Origin: Nocardioides phosphati
GTDB lineage: Bacteria; Actinomycetota; Actinomycetes; Propionibacteriales; Nocardioidaceae
Assembly (NCBI RefSeq): GCF_014646375.1
Contig: NZ_BMNI01000005.1
Coordinates: forward strand, 62,001-126,000
Length of the DNA: 64,000 bases
Direction of reading: 5' to 3'
Both the position numbers and the translations under genes were made by a program. This document shows, in pieces, positions 17,577 through 25,298 of the stretch; within the stretch, counting starts at the first letter, position 1, and every line of letters begins with the position of its first letter. The notes under the pieces were generated by a model that did no database searches, had not been told where the DNA came from, and saw nothing but the letters and a program-made list of their open reading frames with translations.

Positions 17577-17606
17577 TTGACAAACCTTGTACGTAGATCG
17601 TACGTT
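17577..17606 (+). promoter_or_regulatory. Promoter with inverted repeat upstream of the small-protein/FHA/sigma-2 operon
   Basis: TTGACA (17577-17582) is followed after 18 bp by TACGTT (17601-17606), a plausible -35/-10 pair in an otherwise GC-rich region. The spacer and -10 contain the inverted repeat GTACG-TAGAT-CGTAC (17589-17603). A repressor there would block RNA polymerase, as CarH does at its targets. The 269-bp divergent region holds nothing else that I recognise. Confidence 0.5.
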
Positions 17607-17644
17607 CCTTAGACAAAGTCATCAACGTCACGTGAGGAGTCGAG

Positions 17645-17884
17645 ATGAACCTGAGCAGCCAGCGACCCGACAACGGGAGCGACGAGATCGTCGACTGGAC
17701 CGACCTCGGCATGCGGATGTGGAACTTCCTGACCGGCCGGGAGGCAGCGATCAACTACGAGTTCCACGACATGGTCGTGGAGGTCCCGCGTGACACCGGC
17801 AGCAACGCGCCCCGGGCCACCTGGCGCGTCGACGGGCTGCTCCGGGTCACCACCGACGACAACGCGACCCAGCGGCCGGCCTGA
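17645..17884 (+). CDS. Small protein of unknown function, first gene of the FHA/sigma-2 operon
   Basis: A 79-residue acidic protein I do not recognise. It has AGGAG five bases before the ATG, a central segment GMRMWNFLTGREAAINYEFHDMVVEVP and a beta-rich C-terminus WRVDGLLRVTTDD. No membrane segment, Cys or known motif is visible. It starts just after the promoter/inverted repeat divergent from the B12 regulator and is followed one base later by the FHA gene. The context suggests a light- or B12-controlled accessory protein, but that is inference. Confidence 0.65.
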   Translation: MNLSSQRPDNGSDEIVDWTDLGMRMWNFLTGREAAINYEFHDMVVEVPRDTGSNAPRATWRVDGLLRVTTDDNATQRPA

Positions 17885-17885
17885 C

Positions 17886-18752
17886 ATGTTCACGCGCGTC
17901 ACCGCGGACCTCCGGTTCAGCGTGGGGACGGCCGACGGCCGGACGGTCGACGGCCGAGTCCACGGCGACGGACGCCGGCTGCAGCTCGAGATGGCCGACC
18001 CGGCCGCATTCGCCGGCTTCGCGGACGCGCCTGCCGTGGCAGGCATCGCCGAGGCGCTGGCGCACCGTGGCCTCGTGCTCGACGTGATGGAGGGTCCGGG
18101 CAGGCGACTGCTCTCGCTCGGTGCCGTCCATGCGCCGTGGTGGCAGCGCAGGATCACCGGGTCGAAGCGGATCCGGCTCGCCGGATGGCGGGCGCTGCGC
18201 GCCCCCAGTCGCGCGCGGCTGCGTGAGCTCGCCGGCCGGGTCCAGGGCAAGGAGCCTGCAGGCGGACTCCTGCCGCCCGCCACGCCGTTCCCGCTGGCGC
18301 CGACCTTCGCCCGTCGCGTCCACGTTCGTCCGACGGGAACCAACGACCCCGCCCGTGGAGGTCAGCCGCGACTGGTGCTGGTCCGCGACTCCTACCGGCC
18401 CGGTGAGCGCCAGCCCATCTACTGGCTGGCGGAGGGGTCCTGCCGCATCGGTAGCGGCGCCGACTGCGACATCCGTCTGCCGGGCCTGCGTGAGCTGCAC
18501 GCCGAGGTCATCCACGACGACAAGGACGAGTTCGTCGTGGTGGCACACGCCCCCGCCACCTACGTCCATGGTGCGCCGGCGATCCGGGCGGTCCTGCGGA
18601 CCGGAGCCAGGCTGCAGGTCGGCGCGTGGACGCTGGCCTTCGCCCGCGCCGAGTACGCCGACCACGGACGCCCGTTCGCGGGTCGGCTCGGCGGCGAGAT
18701 CGGGCACCAGCGTCCACAACCGGCGCTGTCCCAGCGTGGGGGGTCGAGATGA
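17886..18752 (+). CDS. FHA-domain-like protein with degenerate phosphopeptide site
   Basis: A 288-residue soluble protein. Residues 1-120 are an unassigned alpha/beta region, about 121-160 a Pro-rich linker, and about 163-255 an FHA-like beta-sandwich (YWLAEGSCRIGSGADCDIRLPG then LHAEV). In canonical FHA domains the GR-x-SxxH and N residues bind phosphothreonine. Here the Gly, Arg and His205 survive, but the Ser position is Arg (RELH) and the later Asn is His (TYVHG), so phosphate binding is doubtful. The gene is spaced 1 base after the small protein and overlaps the next start by 4 bp, so all three are one operon. Confidence 0.75.
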   Translation: MFTRVTADLRFSVGTADGRTVDGRVHGDGRRLQLEMADPAAFAGFADAPAVAGIAEALAHRGLVLDVMEGPGRRLLSLGAVHAPWWQRRITGSKRIRLAGWRALRAPSRARLRELAGRVQGKEPAGGLLPPATPFPLAPTFARRVHVRPTGTNDPARGGQPRLVLVRDSYRPGERQPIYWLAEGSCRIGSGADCDIRLPGLRELHAEVIHDDKDEFVVVAHAPATYVHGAPAIRAVLRTGARLQVGAWTLAFARAEYADHGRPFAGRLGGEIGHQRPQPALSQRGGSR

Positions 18753-19054
18753 GCGACGCACCACGCGCGGGGAACTGCCCCGTGGCGGCAGCGCGCGGAC
18801 TCCTGCTGCAAGCCGGCCGCGGGGACCGCGACGCCTTCGCCGAGCTGTACGACGCCACGTCCGGCCTGGCCTGGCGGTTCGCTCGCTCCCTCGCCGGTGA
18901 GGCGAATGCGGCCGAGGTGCTGGTGCAGGGCTATGTGGAGGCCTGGCGTGCCGCACCCCGGTTCGACCCGGCGCAGGGCTGCGCTCTCGCGTGGCTGCTG
19001 CGCCACGTGGAGCGCGCCGCCAGCGAGCAGTGGTCGGGCGGGGTCGCTTCCTAG
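18749..19054 (+). CDS. Sigma-70 region-2-only protein (truncated ECF-sigma-like)
   Basis: A 101-residue protein that matches only region 2 of ECF sigma factors: GDRDAFAELYDATSGLAWRF, then EVLVQGYVEAWRAAPRFDP and ALAWLLRHVERAASEQW. Full ECF factors have about 170-200 residues with a region 4 that reads the -35; none follows before the stop at 19054, and the tRNA begins 60 bp later. It may be a remnant cut at the element border, or a real core-binding protein without -35 recognition. LitR-type regulators in Streptomyces are known to control an ECF sigma factor (LitS), which makes the pairing suggestive. The ATGA overlap with the FHA gene shows coupling. Confidence 0.7.
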   Translation: MSDAPRAGNCPVAAARGLLLQAGRGDRDAFAELYDATSGLAWRFARSLAGEANAAEVLVQGYVEAWRAAPRFDPAQGCALAWLLRHVERAASEQWSGGVAS

Positions 19055-19114
19055 TGTCGTCCGATCGGGATCGCGACCGACGGTGACCCGGGAGCGAGGC
19101 GCACATGTGGAACG

Positions 19115-19190
19115 TGGAGCGGATGACGAGACTCGAACTCGCGACATCGACCTTGGGAAGGTCGCGCTCTACCAACTGAGCTACATCCGC
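19115..19190 (-). tRNA. tRNA-Gly(CCC)
   Basis: Complete 76-nt cloverleaf on the reverse strand: acceptor GCGGATG/CATCCGC, D-arm TAGCTCAGTTGGTAGAGC, anticodon stem CGACC/GGTCG with loop TTCCCAA (anticodon CCC), T-arm GTTCGAGTC, discriminator T and an encoded CCA end. Its 3' half is copied at 16331-16373. Confidence 0.95.
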
Positions 19191-19228
19191 ATGCCCCGCT
19201 GCGTTGCCGCGAGCGGGACGACGCGATG

Positions 19229-20023
19229 CTACCGGACCGTGTCGGGGGTCACCGAGGAGGCCGGGGTGATCGGCTGCAGGGTCGGTCGCTTCGGCGTCAC
19301 GCCGTCGCCGGACGAGCGCCCGGTGATCCGGCGGTGCACCCAGGGAGCGAGGTGCTCGCGGGCCCACTGGGCGTCGGTCGCGAGCTGCTCGCGGCGGGTC
19401 AGCTCCGGGACGTCGGGGAACGCCGGCGGCACGGTGCCGTGCTCGATGCCGAGCGCGTCGAGCACCTGGACCGCCATGTACGCGTGGCCGACCGGGCTCA
19501 TGTGCAGCCGGTCGACGTCCATGATCTGCGCAACCTTCCAGCCGCGCATGCGCCACATGTCGACGAGCGTCGCGCCGTGCTTCTCGGCGATCTCGCGCGC
19601 CCACTCGTTGAAGACCGCGACGCGTCCGCGCGCGAACTTCAGCGACGGGTTGAGCCCCGGGTCGGCGATGGTGAAGAGCGCGACGTGGGCGCCCGCAGCG
19701 GTCAGCCGCCCCACCCCCTCGTCGTACGCCGCGGCGAGGGCGTCGAGGTCGACCCGCGGTCGCAGCACGTCGTTGCCGCCGCCGTGGATCGTGACCAGGT
19801 CGGGCTGCAGGGCGATCGCCGGCTCGAGCTGCTCCTCGAGGATCGCCGGCAGCTTGCGGCCGCGGATCGCGAGGTTGGCGTAGCCGAAGTCGTCGGTCCT
19901 GCTGGCCAGGACCTCGGCGACGCGGTCGGCCCAGCCGCGGACGCCGTTGGGCCGCGACGGATCGGCGTCACCGACACCTTCGGTGAACGAATCTCCCAGA
20001 GCGACGTACCGGTGGAACTCCAT
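19229..20023 (-). CDS. SGNH/GDSL-family hydrolase
   Basis: A 264-residue esterase/lipase-type protein. Block I is ALGDSFTEG (nucleophilic Ser about residue 12), block III GGGNDV, and block V DRLHMSPVGH supplies the catalytic Asp and His. No signal peptide is seen, so it is probably cytoplasmic. The ATG at 20023 is preferred because the first residues MEFHRYVALGDS lead straight into block I; the longer frame crosses the divergent neighbour. That neighbour's start codon is only 17 bp away, leaving almost no space for leaders. Confidence 0.88.
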   Translation of the reverse strand: MEFHRYVALGDSFTEGVGDADPSRPNGVRGWADRVAEVLASRTDDFGYANLAIRGRKLPAILEEQLEPAIALQPDLVTIHGGGNDVLRPRVDLDALAAAYDEGVGRLTAAGAHVALFTIADPGLNPSLKFARGRVAVFNEWAREIAEKHGATLVDMWRMRGWKVAQIMDVDRLHMSPVGHAYMAVQVLDALGIEHGTVPPAFPDVPELTRREQLATDAQWAREHLAPWVHRRITGRSSGDGVTPKRPTLQPITPASSVTPDTVR

Positions 20024-20040
20024 GGCCCCATGATGACGGA

Positions 20041-20919
20041 ATGGTGCAACGGACTGCCGGTCGGACCGCCCTGCTCGTCGCTGCGTCGGCAGCCGTCGTG
20101 GGGGTCCTGGCCGTGGGCACGATCGCCGGTACGCCGTCCGCACCGCGGCCCGGGGATGCGCCGATGTCCGCGAACCCGACGCCACGCTCGCAGGCGGCGC
20201 TCTTCTCCTGCCCGTCGCAGCACCCGGTCTTCACGCGGCACGCCCCGCCGATCATGGACATCCAGGAGGAGCGGGCGAAGGCGCACGCCGTCGAGCAGGC
20301 GTCGGGCACGGGCTGGAGCGTCGCCTTCGCCCAGCCCACGCGGCTCGGGGTCTTCGCCTTCGTCGACGGCGACCTCGAGGCCGCACGTCCGGTGCTGACA
20401 GGGCTCGGGGCGACGCACGTCTACCGGCGCGACATGGGGCCGGAGTTCGGCGACGGCCACGACGAGGACGCACTCGTGGACCAGGCCATGCAGTGGGCCC
20501 TCGAGAAGCCGATGCAGGACGTACGCCGTGCCCTCCGCCGCCTGCCGAAGGACGGCGAGCTGGCCTACTGGGACGCGGCCGGAGCGATCTTCGTGCAGTG
20601 GAAGTCGCCGCTGCCGCCGCAGGTCGCCGCGCTGGCCGAGCTGCACCGGCCCGACGGCGTCCTGGTGGTCGTCGAGGAGACGCCCTACTCCCCGCGCGAG
20701 ATCGTCGCCGCGCAGAATCGGGTCTTCACGCGGCGGCACGAGAAGGAGGTCGGGGCGCGGTTCGTCATGGCCGGCGCCTGCGGGGACAACTCCGGGGTCC
20801 TGCTCGGTGTCGAGCCGGACAGCCTGCGGAACCGCCGGTCCGAGCTTCAGGAGAAGCTGGCGCGCATCGCCGGCATGCCGGTCCACGTCGTCCCGCAGGC
20901 GCCGATCCGGGGATTCTGA
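20041..20919 (+). CDS. Exported or membrane-anchored protein of unknown function
   Basis: A 292-residue protein with an N-terminal hydrophobic segment (about 10-30, ALLVAASAAVVGVLAVG) that is a signal peptide or single anchor. The remainder has no motif I recognise; it has two Cys (FSCPSQH and GACGDNSG) and a charged middle. The domain order and lack of repeats suggest one globular extracytoplasmic domain. It is divergent from the GDSL hydrolase with start codons 17 bp apart; dcd follows on the same strand 58 bp later. Confidence 0.7.
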   Translation: MVQRTAGRTALLVAASAAVVGVLAVGTIAGTPSAPRPGDAPMSANPTPRSQAALFSCPSQHPVFTRHAPPIMDIQEERAKAHAVEQASGTGWSVAFAQPTRLGVFAFVDGDLEAARPVLTGLGATHVYRRDMGPEFGDGHDEDALVDQAMQWALEKPMQDVRRALRRLPKDGELAYWDAAGAIFVQWKSPLPPQVAALAELHRPDGVLVVVEETPYSPREIVAAQNRVFTRRHEKEVGARFVMAGACGDNSGVLLGVEPDSLRNRRSELQEKLARIAGMPVHVVPQAPIRGF

Positions 20920-20977
20920 GGCTGCCCGCCACCCGGGCGCCCGGCCGCGGGGCGCGGCGTACGACTAATCTGCGGAC

Positions 20978-21553
20978 ATGCTGCTCTCCGACCGGGACAT
21001 CCTCGCCGAGATCGACGACAAGCGGATCGTCATCGAGCCCTACGACCCCGCGATGGTGCAGCCGTCGAGCATCGACTTCCGGCTGGACAAGTTCTTCCGG
21101 GTCTTCGACAACCACAAGTACCCCACCATCGACCCCGCGGCGGACCAGTCGGACCTGACCCGCATGGTCGAGGTCGAGGGCGACGAGCCGTTCATCCTGC
21201 ACCCGGGTGAGTTCGTGCTCGGCTCGACCTTCGAGGTCGTCACGCTGCCCGACGACCTCGCGGCGCGCGTCGAGGGCAAGTCGTCGCTCGGCCGCCTCGG
21301 GCTCCTGACCCACGCCACGGCCGGCTTCGTCGACCCGGGCTTCTCGGGCCACGTGACGCTCGAGCTCGCCAACGTCGCGACGCTGCCGATCAAGCTCTAC
21401 CCGGGCATGAAGATCGGCCAGCTCTGCTTCTTCAAGCTCACGTCGCCGGCGCTGCACCCCTACGGCTCGGAGAAGTACGGCTCGCGCTACCAGGGCCAGC
21501 GTGGCCCGACCGCGTCCCGCTCCTACGCGAACTTCCACCGCACCGAGATCTGA
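20978..21553 (+). CDS. dcd: dCTP deaminase (dUMP-forming type likely)
   Basis: A 191-residue trimeric nucleotide enzyme that deaminates dCTP for thymidylate synthesis. The Dcd blocks [31 protein letters not shown] and [19 protein letters not shown] (catalytic Glu) are present. The length and FVDPGFSGH segment resemble the mycobacterial enzyme, which also hydrolyses dUTP to dUMP in one step; that activity is inferred. Its TGA overlaps the ATG of a small membrane protein gene by one base. Confidence 0.93.
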   Translation: MLLSDRDILAEIDDKRIVIEPYDPAMVQPSSIDFRLDKFFRVFDNHKYPTIDPAADQSDLTRMVEVEGDEPFILHPGEFVLGSTFEVVTLPDDLAARVEGKSSLGRLGLLTHATAGFVDPGFSGHVTLELANVATLPIKLYPGMKIGQLCFFKLTSPALHPYGSEKYGSRYQGQRGPTASRSYANFHRTEI

Positions 21554-21807
21554 TGCTGACCGCGCGGCGGGCCCACCTGGCCGTCGCGCTGGTCGCCAGT
21601 GCGGGGCTGGTGCCGCCTCTCCTCTGGCTGGCCCACACCCTGGTGCGGGGGGCTGTGACCGGCTTCTACCCGTATCCGTTCCTCGACGCCGGTGAGCGCG
21701 GCTACCCCGTGGCCCTCGCGACGTGCCTGGGCGTGGCCGTGCTCTTCCTGGTGCTGGCGTGCGCAGCAGCCCGCCTCGACGATCGGCTCAGCGCGCGGAG
21801 GTCCTGA
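21553..21807 (+). CDS. Small two-helix membrane protein
   Basis: An 84-residue protein with two hydrophobic helices (about 8-30 and 50-72) joined by a short aromatic loop (FYPYPFLDAGERGYP). It ends in a basic tail RLDDRLSARRS. It starts in the stop codon of dcd and runs convergently into the AraC gene with a 20-bp tail overlap. The family is not recognised. Confidence 0.65.
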   Translation: MLTARRAHLAVALVASAGLVPPLLWLAHTLVRGAVTGFYPYPFLDAGERGYPVALATCLGVAVLFLVLACAAARLDDRLSARRS

Positions 21808-22654
21808 ACGCTGCTGGTGTGCGGCCGTCGCGGAGCCGGAACCAGGCTCCGAAGTTCGAGGCGTCGTCGAACCCGATCGTCTCGCCCACCCGCGCGACGC
21901 TGAGGTCGCTGTGCGCGAGGAGGCGGCGGGCCTCGAGGAGGACCCGCTCGTCGACGAGCTCCTTCGGCGTGCGGCCGGTGGCGGCGCGGGTCGCGCGGGC
22001 CAGGGTGCGCGTCGACCAGCCCAGCCGGGCGGCGTACCAGGCGACGTCGTGGTGGCGCGTGTGCTGGGCCTCGAGCAGGTCGCGGAAGGCGAGCCACGCC
22101 TCCGAGCCACTGGGCGCGTCCGGCCGCGAGCTCGCCTGGGCGGTCAAGCGGAGGAGCAGTGCGGCGAGGAGGTGGGTGAGGGCCGGTGCGCGGAGCGAGC
22201 GCGGCATCGCCTCGTCGGCGGCCAGGTCGGCGATCTCCTCCGCCAGCGCCGGTACGCCGGCGGCAACGGCGTCCTCGGGCGACCACCAGCGAGCGCCGTC
22301 CGGCGAGCTCGCCCCGGTGAGCTCGGCCGTGCCCGGGTCGAGCAGGCCCGCCGGGAAGATCACCACCCTCCCGTCGTACGCCGCGAGGTCGCCCCACCGC
22401 TGCACCTGCCCGGGCCGGACCCAGAGCACCGAGCCGGGCGTGAGGAGATGGTCGGTGAAGTCGAGCATGTGGGTGCCCGTGCCGCTGGTCGGCAGCAGGA
22501 GGAAGTGGAACTCGGGACGCTGCACGTCGGCGAAGGCGGCAGCCCCGGCCCGCTCCAGCATCGACGCGATCGTCGTCGCCTCGACCTCGCCGGCCTTGCC
22601 CTCGGGTGGCTGGTAGGCGACGGGGGAGATGGGTTGCTGTCGCACATTCACCAT
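21788..22654 (-). CDS. AraC-family transcriptional regulator
   Basis: A 288-residue regulator. The N-terminal part (about 20-150) is a cupin-like sensor (FHFLLLPTSGTG, PGSVLWVRPGQVQRW), and the C-terminal part (about 185-285) holds two helix-turn-helix motifs (YAARLGWSTRTLARATRAATGRTPKE and VARVGETIGFDDASNFGAWFRLRDGRTP). The ATG at 22654 follows a 93-bp region shared with the divergent NAD(P)-binding protein gene, its likely target. The effector is unknown. Confidence 0.88.
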   Translation of the reverse strand: MVNVRQQPISPVAYQPPEGKAGEVEATTIASMLERAGAAAFADVQRPEFHFLLLPTSGTGTHMLDFTDHLLTPGSVLWVRPGQVQRWGDLAAYDGRVVIFPAGLLDPGTAELTGASSPDGARWWSPEDAVAAGVPALAEEIADLAADEAMPRSLRAPALTHLLAALLLRLTAQASSRPDAPSGSEAWLAFRDLLEAQHTRHHDVAWYAARLGWSTRTLARATRAATGRTPKELVDERVLLEARRLLAHSDLSVARVGETIGFDDASNFGAWFRLRDGRTPAAFRTSAR

Positions 22655-22747
22655 CGTAGGTCGTGCAGTGACCGTGTGTGCGCGGTTGACGGCCGCCAGA
22701 CTGGAATCACCAGAAGGAACTGATCCACCATCGAAAAGGACACTGAC

Positions 22748-23380
22748 ATGACCAGCATCGCAATCCTCGGCGGCACCGGCTACGCGGGCTCCCACATCGC
22801 CCGCGAGGCGGCGAGTCGCGGGTTCGACGTCACCGCCGTCTCCCGCTCAGCCGCTGAGGTCCCCGCCGGTGTGACCCACCGCGTCGGCTCGCTGGCCGAC
22901 GCCGACCTGGTCCGCGAGCTCGCGGGCAAGCACGACGTCCTCGTCGTCGCGACCCACGCCCTCGGCGAGCCCGACCTGCGCGAGGCGCTGCCCCAGCTGA
23001 TCGAGGCGGCCCGCGACGGCGAGGCGCGCCTGGCGTTCGTCGGCGGCGCCGGCTCGATGCTGGTGGCCGAGGGTGGCCCGCGCCTGGTCGACACCGACGC
23101 GTTCCCGGCGGAGTACAAGGGTGAGGCGCTCGCGCACGGCGAGGTCCTCGAGGCGCTGCGGGCGCAGTCCGACGCCGACTGGTTCTACGTGTCCCCGGCT
23201 GCCGTCTTCGGCTCCTGGGCTCCGGGCGAGGCGACGGGCTCCTACCGCACCTCGGCGGACGTCCTCCTCGCTGACGAGCAGGGCAACTCCGAGATCTCCG
23301 GCGCCGACTTCGCGAAGGCGTTCGTCGACGAGATCGAGACGCCGGCCCACGTCAACCAGCGCTTCCAGGTCGCGCACTGA
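22748..23380 (+). CDS. NAD(P)-binding oxidoreductase/NmrA-type protein
   Basis: A 210-residue Rossmann protein starting MTSIAILGGTGYAGSHIAREA, the GxxGxxG dinucleotide loop. It is shorter than classical SDR enzymes and fits the NmrA/atypical-SDR group of NAD(P)H-dependent reductases. AAGGA lies 8 nt before the ATG. Control by the divergent AraC regulator is likely. The reaction is not identifiable. Confidence 0.85.
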   Translation: MTSIAILGGTGYAGSHIAREAASRGFDVTAVSRSAAEVPAGVTHRVGSLADADLVRELAGKHDVLVVATHALGEPDLREALPQLIEAARDGEARLAFVGGAGSMLVAEGGPRLVDTDAFPAEYKGEALAHGEVLEALRAQSDADWFYVSPAAVFGSWAPGEATGSYRTSADVLLADEQGNSEISGADFAKAFVDEIETPAHVNQRFQVAH

Positions 23381-23394
23381 CCCTCCACTGCCAG

Positions 23395-23424
23395 TAAGGC
23401 TCGCCTAAGTAAGGTTTGCCTTAC
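23395..23424 (+). promoter_or_regulatory. Two adjacent DtxR/IdeR-type iron boxes
   Basis: TAAGGC-TC-GCCTAA (23395-23408) and GTAAGG-TTTG-CCTTAC (23409-23424) are back-to-back near-palindromes of the TTAGG..CCTAA iron-box type. A -10-like CATACT follows at 23424-23429. They precede the siderophore-interacting protein gene by about 145 bp and predict iron-dependent repression. Confidence 0.7.
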
Positions 23425-23496
23425 ATACTGGACGTGCCACTCCCGGTCGGTCATCACGGAAAACGCCTGCGCCACCAGGCCGGCCGACCGGGCTCC

Positions 23497-23535
23497 CGAC
23501 GGCCGCCCCGCTCACCTCGTGCGGGGCGGCCGTCG
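23497..23535 (+). terminator. Strong hairpin in the leader of the siderophore-interacting protein gene
   Basis: Perfect 15-bp stem (CGACGGCCGCCCCGC / GCGGGGCGGCCGTCG) with a 9-nt loop between the iron boxes and the ATG at 23569. It lies downstream of the predicted transcription start, so it could attenuate the iron-regulated transcript or end readthrough from the upstream gene. No T-run follows. Confidence 0.5.
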
Positions 23536-23568
23536 ACAACCCCGGCCACGAGCCGGAGATGGAGAAGC

Positions 23569-24531
23569 ATGTCCACGCAGGTCGCCCCCGCGCTCCCCAT
23601 GACGCTGACCGAGGTCCGTGTCGCCGCCGTCGAGCAGCTGTCACCCTCCTTCGTCCGGGTCGAGCTCGCCTCCCCGGACCTCGCCGACTTCGGCGTCGAG
23701 GGCCAGCCCCTTCTCGACCAGCGCATCAAGCTGGTCTTCCCGAACGCCGCAGGCGCACTGCCCGACGTGGCGGAGGTCGTCGAGGAGGGCTTCGCGGCCT
23801 GGCTACAGCGGCCCGCCGCGGCGCGCGGCCAGGTGCGGACCTACACGGTCCGCTCCGTCGTCGGCTCGGGACGGCAGACCCGCGTGGTCGTCGACATCGT
23901 CGTGCACGAGCCGCCGTGCGGTCCCGGCTCCACGTGGGCACGCTCGGCAGTCGTCGGCGACCGGCTGCTGCTCCTCGGCCCCCGTCGCGGCTTCCCGTAC
24001 GGCGGCATCGAGTTCGCGCCGCACGCCGGCGCGCAGGAACTGCTCCTCGTCGGCGACGAGACCGCGCTGCCGGCTGTTGCCGCGATCCTCGCCGACCTGC
24101 CGGAGACCGCGGTCGGGCGCGCATTCCTCGAGGTCCCCGTCGCCGAGGACATCCAGGACCTCGTGGCCCCGCCTGGCATGGCGGTCACCTGGCTTCCGCG
24201 CGAGGGCGCCGAGCACGGCACCCGCATCCTGGCCGCGGCGGGCGAGCGACTCGCCGTACGGGCTGCGGCGGAGCCGGCTTCGCTCGCGCTGGCTGCCGAC
24301 GACGAGATCGACCCCGACCTGTGGGAGACGCCGGAGTACTCCTCCTCGGGCGAGGAGCTCGCCCGCGGCGGGGCCGACGGGAAGGTGCTGCCGGGGGTCT
24401 ATGCGTGGATCGCGGGGGAGTCCGCGATGGTGACCAGCCTGCGCCGCTACCTCGTCAACGAGGTCGGGCTCGACCGCTCGCAGGTCGCCTTCATGGGCTA
24501 CTGGCGGCGCGGTGTGGCGATGCGGGGCTGA
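23569..24531 (+). CDS. Siderophore-interacting protein (NAD(P)H/FAD ferric reductase)
   Basis: A 320-residue flavoprotein of the SIP/ViuB family that reduces ferric siderophores in the cytoplasm to release iron. The FAD-binding half (about 1-150) has VRTYTVRS, the RxYT flavin motif, and GPRRGFPYGG. The C-terminal half (about 155-320) is the NAD(P)H domain (LLLVGDETALPAVAAIL, AWIAGESAMVTSLRRYL) ending GYWRRG. The ATG at 23569 has GGAG upstream. The tandem iron boxes support repression when iron is ample. No siderophore transporter lies beside it. Confidence 0.93.
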   Translation: MSTQVAPALPMTLTEVRVAAVEQLSPSFVRVELASPDLADFGVEGQPLLDQRIKLVFPNAAGALPDVAEVVEEGFAAWLQRPAAARGQVRTYTVRSVVGSGRQTRVVVDIVVHEPPCGPGSTWARSAVVGDRLLLLGPRRGFPYGGIEFAPHAGAQELLLVGDETALPAVAAILADLPETAVGRAFLEVPVAEDIQDLVAPPGMAVTWLPREGAEHGTRILAAAGERLAVRAAAEPASLALAADDEIDPDLWETPEYSSSGEELARGGADGKVLPGVYAWIAGESAMVTSLRRYLVNEVGLDRSQVAFMGYWRRGVAMRG

Positions 24532-24537
24532 GCGGGC

Positions 24538-24990
24538 TCAGCCCTCGGCCGCGGCCTTGAGCCGGGCGAGGCCCTTGTCGAAGTCCTTGCCGATCAGGTT
24601 GTCGAGGAAGAGCCGTCCGGCGAGCTCGAGCAGCACGTTGCGCTGGCCGGCCATCGCCCAGACGACCCGGGTGCCCTCGGGGTTGCCCGTGACCTGGAAC
24701 TGCCCCGTGTTGCGCGCCTTGATCGGCTTGAGGAAGACCAGCTCGATCTCGATCTCCTCGTCGGTCGCGCCGACGATCTCCATGCTCCCGGCGCCGGCCT
24801 TCTTGTTGCCCTCCCAGGCGTAGCGCGCGCCTACGCCACGCGCCGGCCCGGAGTACGTGCGCTTCAGGTCAGGGTCGAGCCCCTCCCACGGCGACCACCT
24901 GGTCCACTCGTGGAAGTCCTCGATCAGCGCGCGGACGGTCGCCGGGTCCGCCGCGATCTGGATGGAGCGGGAGTTCTCGAAGTGAGGCAT
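24538..24990 (-). CDS. SRPBCC (START/Bet v1-like) family protein
   Basis: A 150-residue soluble protein with the SRPBCC hydrophobic-pocket fold: SIQIAADPATVRALIEDFHEWTRWSPWEG, the polyketide-cyclase/dehydrase signature start, and a long C-terminal helix FDKGLARLKAAAEG. The family binds lipids or other hydrophobic ligands; no ligand is evident here. The ATG at 24990 opens MPHFENSRS. It is convergent with the siderophore-interacting protein gene, with 6 bp between the stops. Confidence 0.85.
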   Translation of the reverse strand: MPHFENSRSIQIAADPATVRALIEDFHEWTRWSPWEGLDPDLKRTYSGPARGVGARYAWEGNKKAGAGSMEIVGATDEEIEIELVFLKPIKARNTGQFQVTGNPEGTRVVWAMAGQRNVLLELAGRLFLDNLIGKDFDKGLARLKAAAEG

Positions 24991-25162
24991 GCCGGCAAGG
25001 CTAGCGACGTACGCCGACAGCGCAGGGTGAGCCGCGGAGCAGGTTGACGCCGGTGATCCGGCCGAGGTCGTCGTGTTCCACCTCGCCCGTTCCGTCACTG
25101 CTGAGAGCCGGTGAGCGTGGCACTTCGGTTCCGCTGATCTCGGAGAGGGCAGAGTCGGCGCG

Positions 25163-25244
25163 TTGACTCAGGTGCACGTGCGCCCAGGTGGTCCCCGCAA
25201 GGTGGGCCCAGTGGCTGGATCTACGGGCACGTGCACCTGGATCG
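25163..25244. repeat. Second, degenerate copy of the GTGCAC palindrome pair
   Basis: TTGACTCAGGTGCAC followed by a decayed right arm (centre 25177/25178), and GGGCAC-GTGCACCTGGATCG with a decayed left arm (centre 25230/25231). The centres are 53 bp apart, almost the spacing of the pair at 773-852. Each palindrome keeps one good half. Confidence 0.6.
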
Positions 25245-25298
25245 TCGTACGGCGGTGCGTGCGGCGCGGACCCCTCGGCGGGGCCGCGGAAATGCGGC

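Noticed and set aside
16373..19114. Segment as an active integrative element
   Set aside because: No integrase, excisionase or replication gene is seen and the flanking repeats differ at three positions, so an active element is not supported; only an old integration or duplication is.
23416..23568. Leader peptide in frame with the siderophore-interacting protein
   Set aside because: The frame opens at a TTG inside the iron box and reads through a strong hairpin; it is just an upstream extension of the main gene.
25019..25160. Possible small gene on the minus strand ending VGVRR
   Set aside because: No start codon with a ribosome-binding site and no family recognised; kept only as a possible decayed fragment.
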